Numbered from the stretch's first letter, positions 28,301 through 35,844 are shown. The stretch: 64,000 nucleotides of DNA from Streptomyces sp. L2 (GCF_004124325.1 NZ_QBDT01000001.1:6510001-6574000); one strand, 5' to 3'. Numbers and translations are program-made. The notes: generated by a model from the letters alone, not told the origin.

Positions 28301-29236
28301 ATCATCTCCGCGCAGCTGTCCGGGCTGTCCCGGCAGTGCCCGCCGCCGATCCCGGAGCCCGCGGCCGTGGCGATCTTCGCCGGTGACCACGGTGTGCACG
28401 CCCAGGGCGTCACCCCGTGGCCGCAGGAGGTCACCTCCCAGATGGTGGCCAACTTCCTCGGCGGGGGAGCGGTCTGCAACGCCTTCGCGAACCAGGTCGG
28501 CGCCGAGGTGTGCGTCGTCGACGTGGGTGTCGCCGGCGACCTTCCGGCCACGCCCGGACTGCTGCCCCGCAAGATCCGCGGCGGCACCTCCGACATGACC
28601 ACCGGTCCCGCGATGAGCCGCGAGGAGGTCAAGCAGGCCATCGAGGTCGGCATCGAGACCGCCCGCGACCTGGTGGCGGCCGGCAACAAGGCCCTGCTCA
28701 CCGGTGAGATGGGCATCGCCAACACGACCGCGTCGGCGGCGCTCATCTCCGTGTTCACCGGCGCCGACCCGGCCGAGGTCACCGGCCGGGGCACCGGCAT
28801 CAACGACGAGACGCTGGCCCGCAAGACTGAGGTCGTCCGGCGCGCGCTGGAGCTGCACCAGCCGGACCCCGCCGACCCGATCGGCGTCCTCGCGGCCGTC
28901 GGCGGCTTCGAACACGCGGCCATCGTGGGCCTGCTGCTCGGTGGTGCGTCGCTGCGTACGCCGGTGATCCTGGACGGCGTCAGCGCCGGTGCCGCCGCGC
29001 TGGTCGCCCGCGCGATCGCCCCCGAGGCCCTCGCGGCCTGCATCGCCGGCCACCGCAGCGCCGAACCCGGGCACGTCGCCGCCCTCAACAAGCTCGGCCT
29101 GCGCCCCCTGGTCGACCTCGACCTCCGCCTCGGCGAGGGCACCGGCGCCCTGCTCGCCCTCCCGCTGGTCCAGAGCACGGCCCGGGCGATGCACGAGGTG
29201 GCGACGTTCGACTCGGCGGGCGTGACAGAGAAGTAG
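25346..29236 (+). CDS. cobT: BluB-CobT fusion with very long low-complexity N-terminus
   Basis: 1296 residues. Residues 1-725 are almost all Ala, Pro, Val, Glu, Gln and Thr with no folded-domain signature. About 727-935 is a nitroreductase-like domain (REAVLKVMRERRDIRNGF, APSVGHSQPWDFVV, GLGVGWVSFFDE) matching BluB, which makes 5,6-dimethylbenzimidazole from FMNH2. About 943-1290 is CobT, nicotinate-nucleotide:DMB phosphoribosyltransferase (FAGDHGVHAQGVTPWPQEVT, TGEMGIANTT; catalytic Glu1264 in LGEGTGAL). One protein thus makes and activates the lower ligand of B12. GAGGGG lies 8 nt before the ATG. The long tail is encoded with no frame break and normal third-position GC, so it is probably translated. 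Its role is unknown. Confidence 0.93.
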   Translation: MTDTGQVPGEGLPESAGMVEQPGVPAHGAYTYLSDAPAEDEELLLPGAQGAWGNEVPPPAPEPVVEAVHEPGPHETAGRDSGSVDLTGVRLPDSGPVSVTPSPILSAPHDPGAAVQQPRRPLHLGPPIPDTSASPVRSLADRGPAGTPVRQPGLPTGPEYAEGRPPLHDMAPQSAAPWGTAPDAAEQAPAEQAAAQVPVGVAQAQGQVPAAVAQVEAQVPAAETVAPAGPAATETPGAAEAAVARLTHQASAAAAQGQNVVHGHDGMQPANAHDGVQSVESAQSAAPDAVAVTPGTPVVAQAQVGDTLAGADAGSPVPEAAVTSGPEQVTQGTADEPVRIAPDQIAQTEAEGQAQVPVPADDADITEPAPAVQEPAAPVAQAQPDAEPAQAAETAAGTGQAEAAEPVAAASVPAEPVAEAAATDGGAAAVQPAVAAADQVPVPPAESTAADVPAGETAAADPQAPTPEPAVAAEPALASDAAAEPVSANPVQEAPVTEAADSPAQGAVPAQPAGDATATPVDGTPEAHAPHQVQGPQLGNAVTADAVLAPPQQPQSDGQAPQAATPAPAGPQGESAAAPVPDPAVAADGTQAPGPEQPLGEFVPVEGSVPTTPHLAPTPPHPIVLPAQETPGTPGTPETPQVPETAATAETPEVPQGPVATVPAPREAEAPGSPAQVPAPAAPETEPAVDVVQQAEDLDTRGAEPEESAAAVAEAQQPAGPAAPAYGDAEREAVLKVMRERRDIRNGFRGDPIPHEVLLRVLEAAHTAPSVGHSQPWDFVVIRSADTRRTMHELATRQREAYAKSLPKGRAKQFKELKIEAILDTPVNIVVTADPTRGGRHTLGRHTQPQMAPYSSALAVENLWLAARAEGLGVGWVSFFDEREMVRALGLPEHLEVVAYLCVGYVDEFPDEPELMQAGWSKRRPLSWVVHEETYGRRALPGEDPHDLLAETVAQIRPLDAKALGEAWERQKRMTKPAGALGMLEIISAQLSGLSRQCPPPIPEPAAVAIFAGDHGVHAQGVTPWPQEVTSQMVANFLGGGAVCNAFANQVGAEVCVVDVGVAGDLPATPGLLPRKIRGGTSDMTTGPAMSREEVKQAIEVGIETARDLVAAGNKALLTGEMGIANTTASAALISVFTGADPAEVTGRGTGINDETLARKTEVVRRALELHQPDPADPIGVLAAVGGFEHAAIVGLLLGGASLRTPVILDGVSAGAAALVARAIAPEALAACIAGHRSAEPGHVAALNKLGLRPLVDLDLRLGEGTGALLALPLVQSTARAMHEVATFDSAGVTEK

Positions 29237-29245
29237 CCGTCACGG

Positions 29246-29288
29246 ACGGGTGGCGGGTGGTCCGGCGTCCAGCTGCCGGGCCACCCGT
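29246..29288. terminator. possible terminator after the BluB-CobT gene
   Basis: ACGGGTGG and CCACCCGT arms (8 bp) flank a 27-nt loop that itself contains a second GGGTGG copy, so alternative pairings are possible. It lies 10 nt after the stop. Confidence 0.45.
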
Positions 29289-29309
29289 GCCCTCTGCCCT
29301 GCCCACAGC

Positions 29310-29315
29310 TAAAAT
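29310..29315 (+). promoter_or_regulatory. -10 element of the cysG-like gene
   Basis: TAAAAT stands out in the GC-rich gap. Transcription would begin near 29322, giving a 5' leader of about 63 nt. The -35 is weak. Confidence 0.4.
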
Positions 29316-29384
29316 TCGCACGTCAGGGCCGCTCCGAAGGTGCAGCGCGCCCCCATCGCAGAGCTGCACGAGGAGCCGTCCCTC

Positions 29385-30617
29385 ATGGCCGAACACCCCG
29401 CCTACCCCGTAGGCCTCCGCCTCACCGGCCGCCGCGTGGTCGTCCTCGGCGGCGGCCAGGTCGCCCAGCGCCGCCTCCCGGCCCTCATCGCGGCCGGCGC
29501 CGACATCCTCCTCGTCTCCCCCGAGGCCACCCCCTCCGTCGAGGCCATGGCCGACGCCGGCGAGCTGACCTGGCACCGGCGGCCGTACGCCGAAGGCGAC
29601 CTCGCCGACGCCTGGTACGCCCTCATCGCCACCAGCGACCCCGAGGCCAACACGGCCGCCTCCGCCGAGGCCGAGAGCCACCGCGTCTGGTGCGTCCGCT
29701 CCGACGACGCCGACCGGGCCACCGCCTGGACCCCGGCGACCGGCCACAGCGAGGGCGTCACCGTCGCCGTCCTGACCACCGACGCCCGCGGCCGCGACCC
29801 CCGGCACACCGCCGCGGTCCGGGACGCGGTCGTCGAGGGCCTTCGCGACGGCACCCTCGTCGCCCCGCACCACCGGACCCGCACCCCCGGCGTGGCCCTG
29901 GTCGGCGGCGGTCCCGGCGACCCGGACCTGATCACCGTGCGCGGCCGCCGCCTGCTCGCCGAGGCCGACGTCGTCATCGCCGACCGCCTCGGCCCGCGCG
30001 ACCTGCTCGCCGAACTCCCGCCGCACGTCGAGGTGATCGACGCGGCCAAGATCCCCTACGGCCGCTACATGGCCCAGGAAGCCATCAACAACGCGCTCAT
30101 CGAGCACGCCAAGCAGGGCAAGTCCGTCGTACGTCTCAAGGGCGGCGACCCCTTCGTCTTCGGCCGGGGCATGGAGGAGGTCCAGGCGCTCGCCGAGGCC
30201 GGGATCGCCTGCACGGTCGTCCCCGGCATCTCCAGCTCGATCTCCGTGCCGGGCGCGGCCGGCATCCCGGTCACCCACCGCGGTGTCGCCCACGAGTTCA
30301 CGGTCGTCAGCGGTCACGTCGCCCCCGACGACGAGCGCTCCCTGGTCGACTGGCCGTCCCTGGCCAAGCTGACCGGCACCCTCGTCGTCCTCATGGGCGT
30401 CGACAAGATCGGCAAGATCGCGGACACCCTCGTCGCCCACGGCAAGCCCGCCGACACGCCGGTCGCGCTGGTCCAGGAGGGGACGACGGCGGCGCAGCGC
30501 CGGGTCGACGCCACCCTCGCGACGGTCGCCGAGACCGTCCGGGCCGAAGAGGTGAAGCCCCCCGCGGTGATCGTCATCGGAGCGGTGGTGGACGCCGGAC
30601 CGGCCAACTTGGCTTGA
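29385..30617 (+). CDS. cobA: uroporphyrin-III C-methyltransferase fused to precorrin-2 dehydrogenase-like domain (CysG-like)
   Basis: 410 residues. The N-terminal Rossmann domain (about 1-150) has VVVLGGGQVAQRRLPAL and resembles the precorrin-2 dehydrogenase/ferrochelatase part of CysG. The C-terminal SUMT domain (about 165-405) has LVGGGPGDPDLITVRGRRLL, GGDPFVFGRGMEE and VVPGISSSISVPGAAGIPVTHRG. It methylates uroporphyrinogen III at C2 and C7, the branch point to cobalamin and siroheme. The ATG at 29385 is preferred because CGAGGAG lies about 10 nt upstream; an in-frame start at 29340 would overlap the leader. It continues the cobalamin block. Confidence 0.93.
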   Translation: MAEHPAYPVGLRLTGRRVVVLGGGQVAQRRLPALIAAGADILLVSPEATPSVEAMADAGELTWHRRPYAEGDLADAWYALIATSDPEANTAASAEAESHRVWCVRSDDADRATAWTPATGHSEGVTVAVLTTDARGRDPRHTAAVRDAVVEGLRDGTLVAPHHRTRTPGVALVGGGPGDPDLITVRGRRLLAEADVVIADRLGPRDLLAELPPHVEVIDAAKIPYGRYMAQEAINNALIEHAKQGKSVVRLKGGDPFVFGRGMEEVQALAEAGIACTVVPGISSSISVPGAAGIPVTHRGVAHEFTVVSGHVAPDDERSLVDWPSLAKLTGTLVVLMGVDKIGKIADTLVAHGKPADTPVALVQEGTTAAQRRVDATLATVAETVRAEEVKPPAVIVIGAVVDAGPANLA

Positions 30618-30655
30618 TCACGCGTAACCCCGAGTAACCCAGTCGTTCCGAGCCG

Positions 30656-30684
30656 TTGGCACCACACCCAGGACAAGGCAGTAT
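30656..30684 (+). promoter_or_regulatory. promoter of the SpoU methyltransferase gene (leaderless)
   Basis: TTGGCA (30656-30661), 17 bp, CAGTAT (30679-30684). The -10 ends 6 nt before the GTG at 30691 and no RBS is seen, so transcription probably starts at the initiation codon. Confidence 0.6.
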
Positions 30685-30690
30685 CACCCT

Positions 30691-31509
30691 GTGGCCGATC
30701 TCATCACCGTTGAGGATCCAGAGGACCCCCGCCTCTCCGACTACACGGGCCTGACCGACGTCGAGCTGCGCCGCAAGCGCGAGCCGGCCGAGGGCCTCTT
30801 CATCGCCGAGGGCGAGAAAGTCATCAGACGGGCGAAGGACGCGGGCTACGAGATGCGCTCCATGCTGCTCTCGGCCAAGTGGATCGACGTCATGCGCGAC
30901 GTCATCGACGAGCTGCCGGCCCCCGTGTACGCGGTCAGCCCGGACCTCGCCGAACGGGTCACCGGCTACCACGTGCACCGCGGCGCCCTCGCCTCCATGC
31001 AGCGCAAGCCGCTGCCGACGGCGGCCGAACTGCTCCGCTCGGCCCGCCGGGTGGTGGTCATGGAGGCCGTCAACGACCACACCAACATCGGCGCGATCTT
31101 CCGTTCGGCCGCCGCGCTCGGCATGGACGCCGTGCTGCTCTCGCCCGACTGCGCCGACCCGCTGTACCGGCGCAGCGTCAAGGTCTCCATGGGCGCCGTG
31201 TTCTCGGTGCCGTACGCCCGCCTGGAGACCTGGCCGAAGGGGCTCGAACAAGTCAGGGAGGCCGGCTTCCCGCTGCTCGCCCTCACGCCGGACGACAAGG
31301 CCCGCACCCTCGACGAGGCGGCCCTGCACCGCATGGACAGGGTGGCCCTGATGCTGGGCGCCGAGGGCGACGGCCTGTCCACCCAGGCCCTGGTCGCCGC
31401 CGACGAATGGGTCCGCATCCCCATGTCCCACGGCGTCGACTCGCTGAACGTGGGCGCGGCGGCGGCGGTCGCCTTCTACGCGGTCGCCACGGGCCGCCCG
31501 GAGGCCTGA
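30691..31509 (+). CDS. TrmH/SpoU-family RNA 2'-O-methyltransferase
   Basis: 272 residues. An N-terminal substrate-binding part (about 1-110; EGLFIAEGEKVIRRA) precedes the knotted SPOUT domain with its three motifs: NIGAIFRSAAALGMDAVLL (from 130), LMLGAEGDGLS (from 220) and IPMSHGVDSLNVGAAAAVAF (from 243). It methylates a ribose 2'-OH in rRNA or tRNA using SAM; the target cannot be told from the sequence. GTG start, apparently leaderless. A 26-bp imperfect direct repeat follows the stop (31500-31550). Confidence 0.92.
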   Translation: MADLITVEDPEDPRLSDYTGLTDVELRRKREPAEGLFIAEGEKVIRRAKDAGYEMRSMLLSAKWIDVMRDVIDELPAPVYAVSPDLAERVTGYHVHRGALASMQRKPLPTAAELLRSARRVVVMEAVNDHTNIGAIFRSAAALGMDAVLLSPDCADPLYRRSVKVSMGAVFSVPYARLETWPKGLEQVREAGFPLLALTPDDKARTLDEAALHRMDRVALMLGAEGDGLSTQALVAADEWVRIPMSHGVDSLNVGAAAAVAFYAVATGRPEA

Positions 31510-31550
31510 CCCGCCCCGGCGGTCAGGAGGCCCGACCCGCCCCGGCCGTC
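31500..31550. repeat. 26-bp direct repeat after the methyltransferase stop
   Basis: GGAGGCC(T/C)GACCCGCCCCGGC(G/C)GTC occurs twice in tandem. The first copy includes the end of the gene. It lies between convergent genes. Confidence 0.55.
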
Positions 31551-31630
31551 CGGTCGCCGGACCCGGGCTCTCGCCGTGAAGCCGTCGAACGCCGGCCCTG
31601 CCGACAAGTCGTCGGACCGCGGCCCGGCCG

Positions 31631-33031
31631 TCACCCGTGCCGGAGGGTCGAGTGGTAGCGCTCGGAGGCCGGCAGCGCCTCGTTCGCCGGGGCGAAAGCC
31701 GTGGCCGCGTGCTGCTGGTGCCGGCGTACGACGCCGTGCCGGTCGCCGAGGCCGCGGGCCGGGCCCTGGCAGCCCTGGGCCACGGCGATGCCCAGCGCCA
31801 CCAGTAGCGTCACCACCACGAACACGAACAGCCGCTGCCGCAGCAGGCGCGGATTGGCCGGGCGCCGTCCGGTGCCCGTCGGCCGCGGCGTCGGCCGGCC
31901 GCCGGCACCGCGCGGCGCGGGACGGCTGCCGCCGCCGGACCGCGGGCCACCGCCGCGCGGGGCCGGGGCCGGGGTCGGACGCGGTCCGCCCGGCCGCGAG
32001 CCGGCGCCACCGGCGCGCGTGGAACCGCCGCTTCGGGGAGTCACCCCGCCCCGGGCGGGCGCGCCGCCGCGCGGTACCGGGGTGCCCGGCGACGTACGCC
32101 GCTGGGCGCCGCGCTGCGATTCCGGATAGGTGTCGACGAGCGGGCCCGTGGGCCGGTCCGCCTCGGCAGCGCGCGGCGCGGGCGGCCGTACGTCGGTCAG
32201 GCCCTGCGCCTCCCGGGCCGCGATCTCCTTCAGCCGCAGCGACAGCTGCAGCGTGCTGGGCCGGTCCTCGGGATCCTTCGCCAGGCAGGCCCGCACCAGC
32301 GGGGCGAGCGCGTCCGGCACTCCGCTCAGCTGGGGCTCCTCGTGCACCACCCGGTACAGCATCACCTCGGAACTGCCGTGGCCGAACGGCGAGTCGCCGG
32401 CCGAGGCGTAGGCGAGGGTCGCGCCGAGCGAGAAGACGTCGGTGGCCGGGGTGACGGCGGCGCCGCGCACCTGCTCGGGCGCGAGGAAGCCGGGGGAGCC
32501 GACCGCCGTACCGACGTGGGTGAGGGTGGAGGCGCCGGTCGCCCAGGCGATGCCGAAGTCGATGATCCGCGGCCCCTTCGGGGACAGCAGGATGTTGGAG
32601 GGCTTCAGGTCCCGGTGCACCACGCCGGCCTCGTGCACGGCGACGAGCCCCTCGGACAGGGCCGCGCCGATCGCCGCCGCGTCGGCCGCCCCGAGCGGCC
32701 CCTCGTCGGCGACCTTGTCGTGCAGGGACGGCCCGGGAACGTACTGCGTGGCGAACCACGGGCGGTCGGCCTCCAGATCCGCCGCGACCAGCCGGGCCGT
32801 GCACCCGCCCCGGATGCGCCGGGCCGCCGACACCTCACGGGCGAACCGGGAGCGGAACTCCTGGTCCTCCGCGAGATCGGGCCGGATCACCTTCAGCGCG
32901 ACCCGCTGTCCCTTCTTGTCGGAACCGAGATAGACCACGCCCATCCCGCCCGCGCCGAGCCGTCGGTGAAGCCTGAACGAGCCGACGGCACGCGGGTCCT
33001 CGCGCCTCAGGCGCATCATCGCCATGTTCAT
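31631..33031 (-). CDS. membrane Ser/Thr protein kinase (PknB-like, no sensor domain)
   Basis: 466 residues. The kinase domain (about 19-280) has a Gly-rich loop LGAGGMGVV (25-33), Lys47 in ALKVI, catalytic HRDLKPSN (139-146), DFG at 158-160, and APEQVRG. A long Pro/Arg/Gly-rich segment (about 300-395) leads to one membrane helix (about 400-418; LFVFVVVTLLVALGIAVA). Only about 46 extracytoplasmic residues follow, and no PASTA or other sensor domain. ATG at 33031 has AGCGGGG upstream; an ATG at 33025 is an alternative. It could respond to partner proteins rather than a ligand. It stands alone. Confidence 0.92.
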   Translation of the reverse strand: MNMAMMRLRREDPRAVGSFRLHRRLGAGGMGVVYLGSDKKGQRVALKVIRPDLAEDQEFRSRFAREVSAARRIRGGCTARLVAADLEADRPWFATQYVPGPSLHDKVADEGPLGAADAAAIGAALSEGLVAVHEAGVVHRDLKPSNILLSPKGPRIIDFGIAWATGASTLTHVGTAVGSPGFLAPEQVRGAAVTPATDVFSLGATLAYASAGDSPFGHGSSEVMLYRVVHEEPQLSGVPDALAPLVRACLAKDPEDRPSTLQLSLRLKEIAAREAQGLTDVRPPAPRAAEADRPTGPLVDTYPESQRGAQRRTSPGTPVPRGGAPARGGVTPRSGGSTRAGGAGSRPGGPRPTPAPAPRGGGPRSGGGSRPAPRGAGGRPTPRPTGTGRRPANPRLLRQRLFVFVVVTLLVALGIAVAQGCQGPARGLGDRHGVVRRHQQHAATAFAPANEALPASERYHSTLRHG

Positions 33032-33643
33032 CCCCGCTGCCCGGTCCCTGTGACGTGGCACAGCTTACGTTTCCCCGGCCGCCTGCGCGCAGAGGCCGCG
33101 CCCTCTCACGCGGATGGATTGTGCGTGCCGGGTGCGGGAAGTGAGACGGGGTCAGGAAGCCGTACGGCTCGGTGCCCTTGGGGCGGCGCGTGCGTCAATC
33201 CGCCGTAGGGGCAGCGTTGTTGAACGCTCGAACAGTGGCCGGAGCGGCGGTGGGGCGCCTGTTGCGGACCGGCCGTGGGCGGACGCGGGCACATCGGGAG
33301 CGCTGGATCACTTCTCACGCGGGACCCCGCTTCCGGACGCCGGACAAGTGATCGAACTCACTCGAAGCGGCGCGAAGTGGCTCACCGCCGGTCCGGACAT
33401 GGCGGGACACCGCGGGCGCCCCCTCCGGGAAGACCCCGAGACCGGTGACCGGGTCTCCACCCAGGGGAGTAGAGCCCAGGTCACACCTCATCCTCCGGGA
33501 GGCCCGTCATTCGGTACGAGGGCATGACGCCCGCCGGACGGCCCCCGCCTAGATTTGAGGTCAAGCGGCGGGTGCAGCACTCGTCCCCCGAGGTCAGGCA
33601 CCCGCCGCTGCCAGGACAGACCAAGACGGTCAGGAGAGGGACC
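33032..33643. other. 612-bp intergenic region, kinase and small membrane gene promoters
   Basis: No gene is supported here. A short inverted repeat GAGACC/GGTCTC lies near 33439-33460. A good -10 (TAGATT, 33551-33556) would start the downstream transcript near 33563, giving an 80-nt leader for the 58-residue protein. Confidence 0.4.
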
Positions 33644-33820
33644 ATGGCCCACACGGCACCGCGACACACCGCGTTCGCTCCGTGCCGGACGGGACGCCGC
33701 CACCCCCTGGTGGCGACGCTCATGGCCCTTCCCCTGGCGGCCCTGCTCCTCCTCGTCTTCGACGGCTGGGAGACAGTGGCCACACAGGCGTCGTCCGTGG
33801 GTGTGATGCTGGGGCGCTGA
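33644..33820 (+). CDS. 58-residue single-pass membrane protein
   Basis: Begins MAHTAPRHTAFAPCRTGRRHP, has one hydrophobic helix (about 22-40; LVATLMALPLAALLLLVF) and a short outer tail ending SSVGVMLGR. CAGGAGAGGG lies just upstream of the ATG, a strong RBS that makes translation likely. No family is recognised. It is monocistronic, between the kinase and a perfect 15-bp hairpin. Confidence 0.65.
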   Translation: MAHTAPRHTAFAPCRTGRRHPLVATLMALPLAALLLLVFDGWETVATQASSVGVMLGR

Positions 33821-33907
33821 GCGGCGACCCCAGGCCCGGAAGAGCGGTCCGGGCGGGGACATCCACCCATGAAACCCCGTGGGGACGGGGGTACGGCGGA
33901 CGGCACA

Positions 33908-33941
33908 AATGCCGGCGCAGCTGGGGAGCTGCGCCGGCATT
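33908..33941. terminator. perfect 15-bp hairpin
   Basis: AATGCCGGCGCAGCT, loop GGGG, AGCTGCGCCGGCATT. It is one of the strongest hairpins in the window and lies 88 nt after the stop of the 58-residue protein gene, which it probably terminates. Confidence 0.7.
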
Positions 33942-33990
33942 GGCCGTTTCCCCCGGGCCCTCTCGACCCCGGGCCCCGGGGAGGCGGATC

Positions 33991-34010
33991 GCGCAGTTCC
34001 CCGCGCCCCT
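33991..34010. repeat. dispersed intergenic repeat, reverse copy
   Basis: GCGCAGTTCCCCGCGCCCCT, the reverse complement of the core seen after other genes. Confidence 0.6.
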
Positions 34011-34062
34011 TGGAGTGCTGCCCGGCCTGCACCGTCCTCGCCTGCGGGCGCGCGGTGGCCGT

Positions 34063-34092
34063 TCGCGCAGTTCCCCGCGCCCCTGACGGGGC
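34063..34092. repeat. dispersed intergenic repeat, reverse copy
   Basis: TCGCGCAGTTCCCCGCGCCCC followed by TGACGGGGC, a second reverse copy 70 bp after the first. Confidence 0.6.
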
Positions 34093-34380
34093 ACGTTGCA
34101 GCCGCGCGCCGCCCCCACCCAGCTGCGGGCATGAGTGCCGCCAAGGGCGGCACGGGTGGGCGCAGCGGCACCCCGGCAGCGCCGGTGAGCGACCCGACCC
34201 CCGGCCCGCACCAGTGCCCGCGCTGTGCAGTTGGCCTCGCGGGAGCGGCCCGTACCAGTGCCCGCGCCGTGCTGTCGGCCTCGCGGAGCGGCCCGCGCCA
34301 GTGCCCACGCCGGGGCAGCCGGCCTCGTGGGGCGGCCTGGGCCAGTACGCTCGCCCTACAGTCCACCCCCCGAGGCCCCC

Positions 34381-35367
34381 GTGACGTCAGACACCTCCGC
34401 TCTGCTCCCCGCCCTCGCGGCGCGTGCCGCGCACCCGGAAGGCGGCGCCGGAGTCTGCCGGTGCGGCCCCGCCCAGACCCTCGCCGACCGCCCCGACGCC
34501 ACAGTCGTCCGGCACGCCGGCACCGTCGCGAAGGCGCACGCCCCGGAGACGGAGGAGGCCGAGCTGGGTCGGCGCCTGGCCACCGCCGCAGCGCTGCCGG
34601 ACGTCCTCCTCGCCCCCCTCGCGCCGACCGCCACCCCCCTGCACGGCCGCCTGGTGACCCTCTGGCCCTACGGCGCCCCCGTGGACCCGGACGACCCCGA
34701 CGCCGCCCCCTGGGAAGCCGCCGCCACCCTCCTCGCCCGGCTGCACCGCACGCCCCCGCCCACCGGCCTGCCCCCGATGCGCGGCCCCGCCAAGGCCGCC
34801 CGGGCCGTAGCCCGCCTCCGCGCGGCCGCCACCGATGGCGAAGACCCGGGCGCGGCCGCCACCGATGGCGAAGATCGGGCCAGCGCCATGGCCCCCATAC
34901 TCCGGGCCTGGGCCGCCCTCCCCGCCTGGGCCCGCGCCGAGGCCCCCATGCCCGGCCCCCCGACCCTCTGCCACGGCGACCTCCACCTCGGCCAGCTCGT
35001 CCGCCACCCCGCGCCCGACGGCCCCTGGCGGCTGATCGACGTGGACGACCTCGGCGTCGGCGTCCCCGCCTGGGACCTCGCCCGCCCCGCGGCCTGGTTC
35101 GCCTGCGGACTTCTCCCGCCCGACGAGTGGACCCGTTTCCTCGCCGCCTACCGGAACGCCGGCGGCCCCGCCGTACCCCCGGACGGCGACCCGTGGCCCG
35201 CCCTGGACGTCGCGGCCCGCGCCCTGACCGTACAGACGGCGGCCACCGCCCTCGCCAAGGCGGTCACCGCCCGCCGTCCGCTGGACGAGGTCGAACAGGA
35301 CGTCGTGGACGCCTGCGCGCGGATGACTTCCGTCCCCGCGCAGTTGACGCACGGATTCCCGAAGTAA
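34381..35367 (+). CDS. aminoglycoside-phosphotransferase-like kinase (APH family)
   Basis: 328 residues of the APH/choline kinase fold. The catalytic loop is LCHGDLHLGQL and the metal-binding stretch is LIDVDDLGVGVPAWDLARP. The N-terminal lobe is short (VRHAGTVAKAH probably holds the ATP-binding Lys). Two 10-codon direct repeats (30-bp period, 34821-34875) duplicate AATDGED in a linker. The substrate is unknown; antibiotic resistance is not implied. GTG at 34381 gives an N-terminus MTSDTSALLPALAAR without repeat-derived sequence. The zinc-ribbon gene follows after 80 bp. Confidence 0.85.
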   Translation: MTSDTSALLPALAARAAHPEGGAGVCRCGPAQTLADRPDATVVRHAGTVAKAHAPETEEAELGRRLATAAALPDVLLAPLAPTATPLHGRLVTLWPYGAPVDPDDPDAAPWEAAATLLARLHRTPPPTGLPPMRGPAKAARAVARLRAAATDGEDPGAAATDGEDRASAMAPILRAWAALPAWARAEAPMPGPPTLCHGDLHLGQLVRHPAPDGPWRLIDVDDLGVGVPAWDLARPAAWFACGLLPPDEWTRFLAAYRNAGGPAVPPDGDPWPALDVAARALTVQTAATALAKAVTARRPLDEVEQDVVDACARMTSVPAQLTHGFPK

Positions 35368-35447
35368 GGTGCAACCGACCAGGCGCGGACGGAGTCTGTC
35401 CTGGGGAAACACGAAGCAGGACCAACCGGCGAGGAGTTGAGCCGACC

Positions 35448-35750
35448 ATGCAGTGTCCGAAGTGCCATGCGCCGATGCACACCTACAACCGCAGCGGCGT
35501 CCAGATCGAGCAGTGCAGCGGCTGTCGCGGCATCTTCCTCGACTACGGCGAACTGGAGTCGCTGACCCAGCTGGAGTCCCAGTGGGCCAAGCCCGCCCCG
35601 CCGGCGCCGCCCGCCCCGCAGGCGTACCCGGCCCCGCCCGCGCCCGCCTGGGGCGCTCCGCACGGCGGCGGCCACGGCGGCGGTCACTACGGCGGCCACG
35701 GCCACCACCACCGCCACAAGAGCTTCGGCCACATGCTGTTCTCCAGCTGA
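35448..35750 (+). CDS. TFIIB-type zinc-ribbon protein with His/Gly-rich tail
   Basis: 100 residues. The zinc ribbon (CPKC 3-6, CSGC 23-26, then RGIFLDYGELESL) is the zf-TFIIB pattern found in many small bacterial proteins. A Pro/Ala linker (about 49-68) leads to a tail of HGGGHGGGHYGGHGHHHRH, which could bind metal, ending SFGHMLFSS. GAGGAG lies 11 nt upstream of the ATG. Function unknown. Two hairpins follow. Confidence 0.85.
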   Translation: MQCPKCHAPMHTYNRSGVQIEQCSGCRGIFLDYGELESLTQLESQWAKPAPPAPPAPQAYPAPPAPAWGAPHGGGHGGGHYGGHGHHHRHKSFGHMLFSS

Positions 35751-35753
35751 CGG

Positions 35754-35781
35754 CTGCCAGCTGCCAGCCGACAGCTGGCAG
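35754..35781. terminator. hairpin after the zinc-ribbon gene
   Basis: CTGCCAGCT / AGCTGGCAG arms (9 bp) around a 10-nt loop that repeats GCCAGC. It starts 4 nt after the stop. Confidence 0.5.
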
Positions 35782-35800
35782 CGAGAGCTGATCCGACGCG

Positions 35801-35837
35801 AGGAGCCCCCGGCCGTACGAGACGGCCGGGGGCTCCT
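35801..35837. terminator. bidirectional terminator between the zinc-ribbon gene and the tRNA cluster
   Basis: A perfect 16-bp stem, AGGAGCCCCCGGCCGT / ACGGCCGGGGGCTCCT, with a 5-nt loop. It lies 8 nt past the 3' end of the last tRNA gene, so it probably ends the minus-strand tRNA transcript and also stops read-through from the plus strand. Confidence 0.75.
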
Positions 35838-35844
35838 GTGTGTG

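Larger units (their letters stand above)
33821..34380. other. 560-bp non-coding region with hairpin and two dispersed repeats
   Basis: Contains the hairpin at 33908-33941 and reverse copies of the dispersed repeat at 33991 and 34063. A series of degenerate CAGTGCCCGCGC-like units follows (CACCAGTGCCCGCGCTG near 34210, ACCAGTGCCCGCGCCG near 34255, GCCAGTGCCCACGCCG near 34300), spaced about 45 bp. No gene is supported. Confidence 0.5.

Noticed and set aside
25322-29194. A 1290-codon open frame on the minus strand opposite BluB-CobT
   Set aside because: It mirrors a GC-rich coding frame and gives Arg/Gly/Leu/His-rich sequence without domains; the plus strand has clear BluB and CobT motifs.
33114-33527. 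137-codon frame upstream of the 58-residue protein
   Set aside because: No RBS, no domain, composition like non-coding sequence, and it overlaps likely promoter elements.
34381-35367. Aminoglycoside resistance gene
   Set aside because: Only the general APH/choline kinase fold is visible; nothing ties it to an antibiotic.
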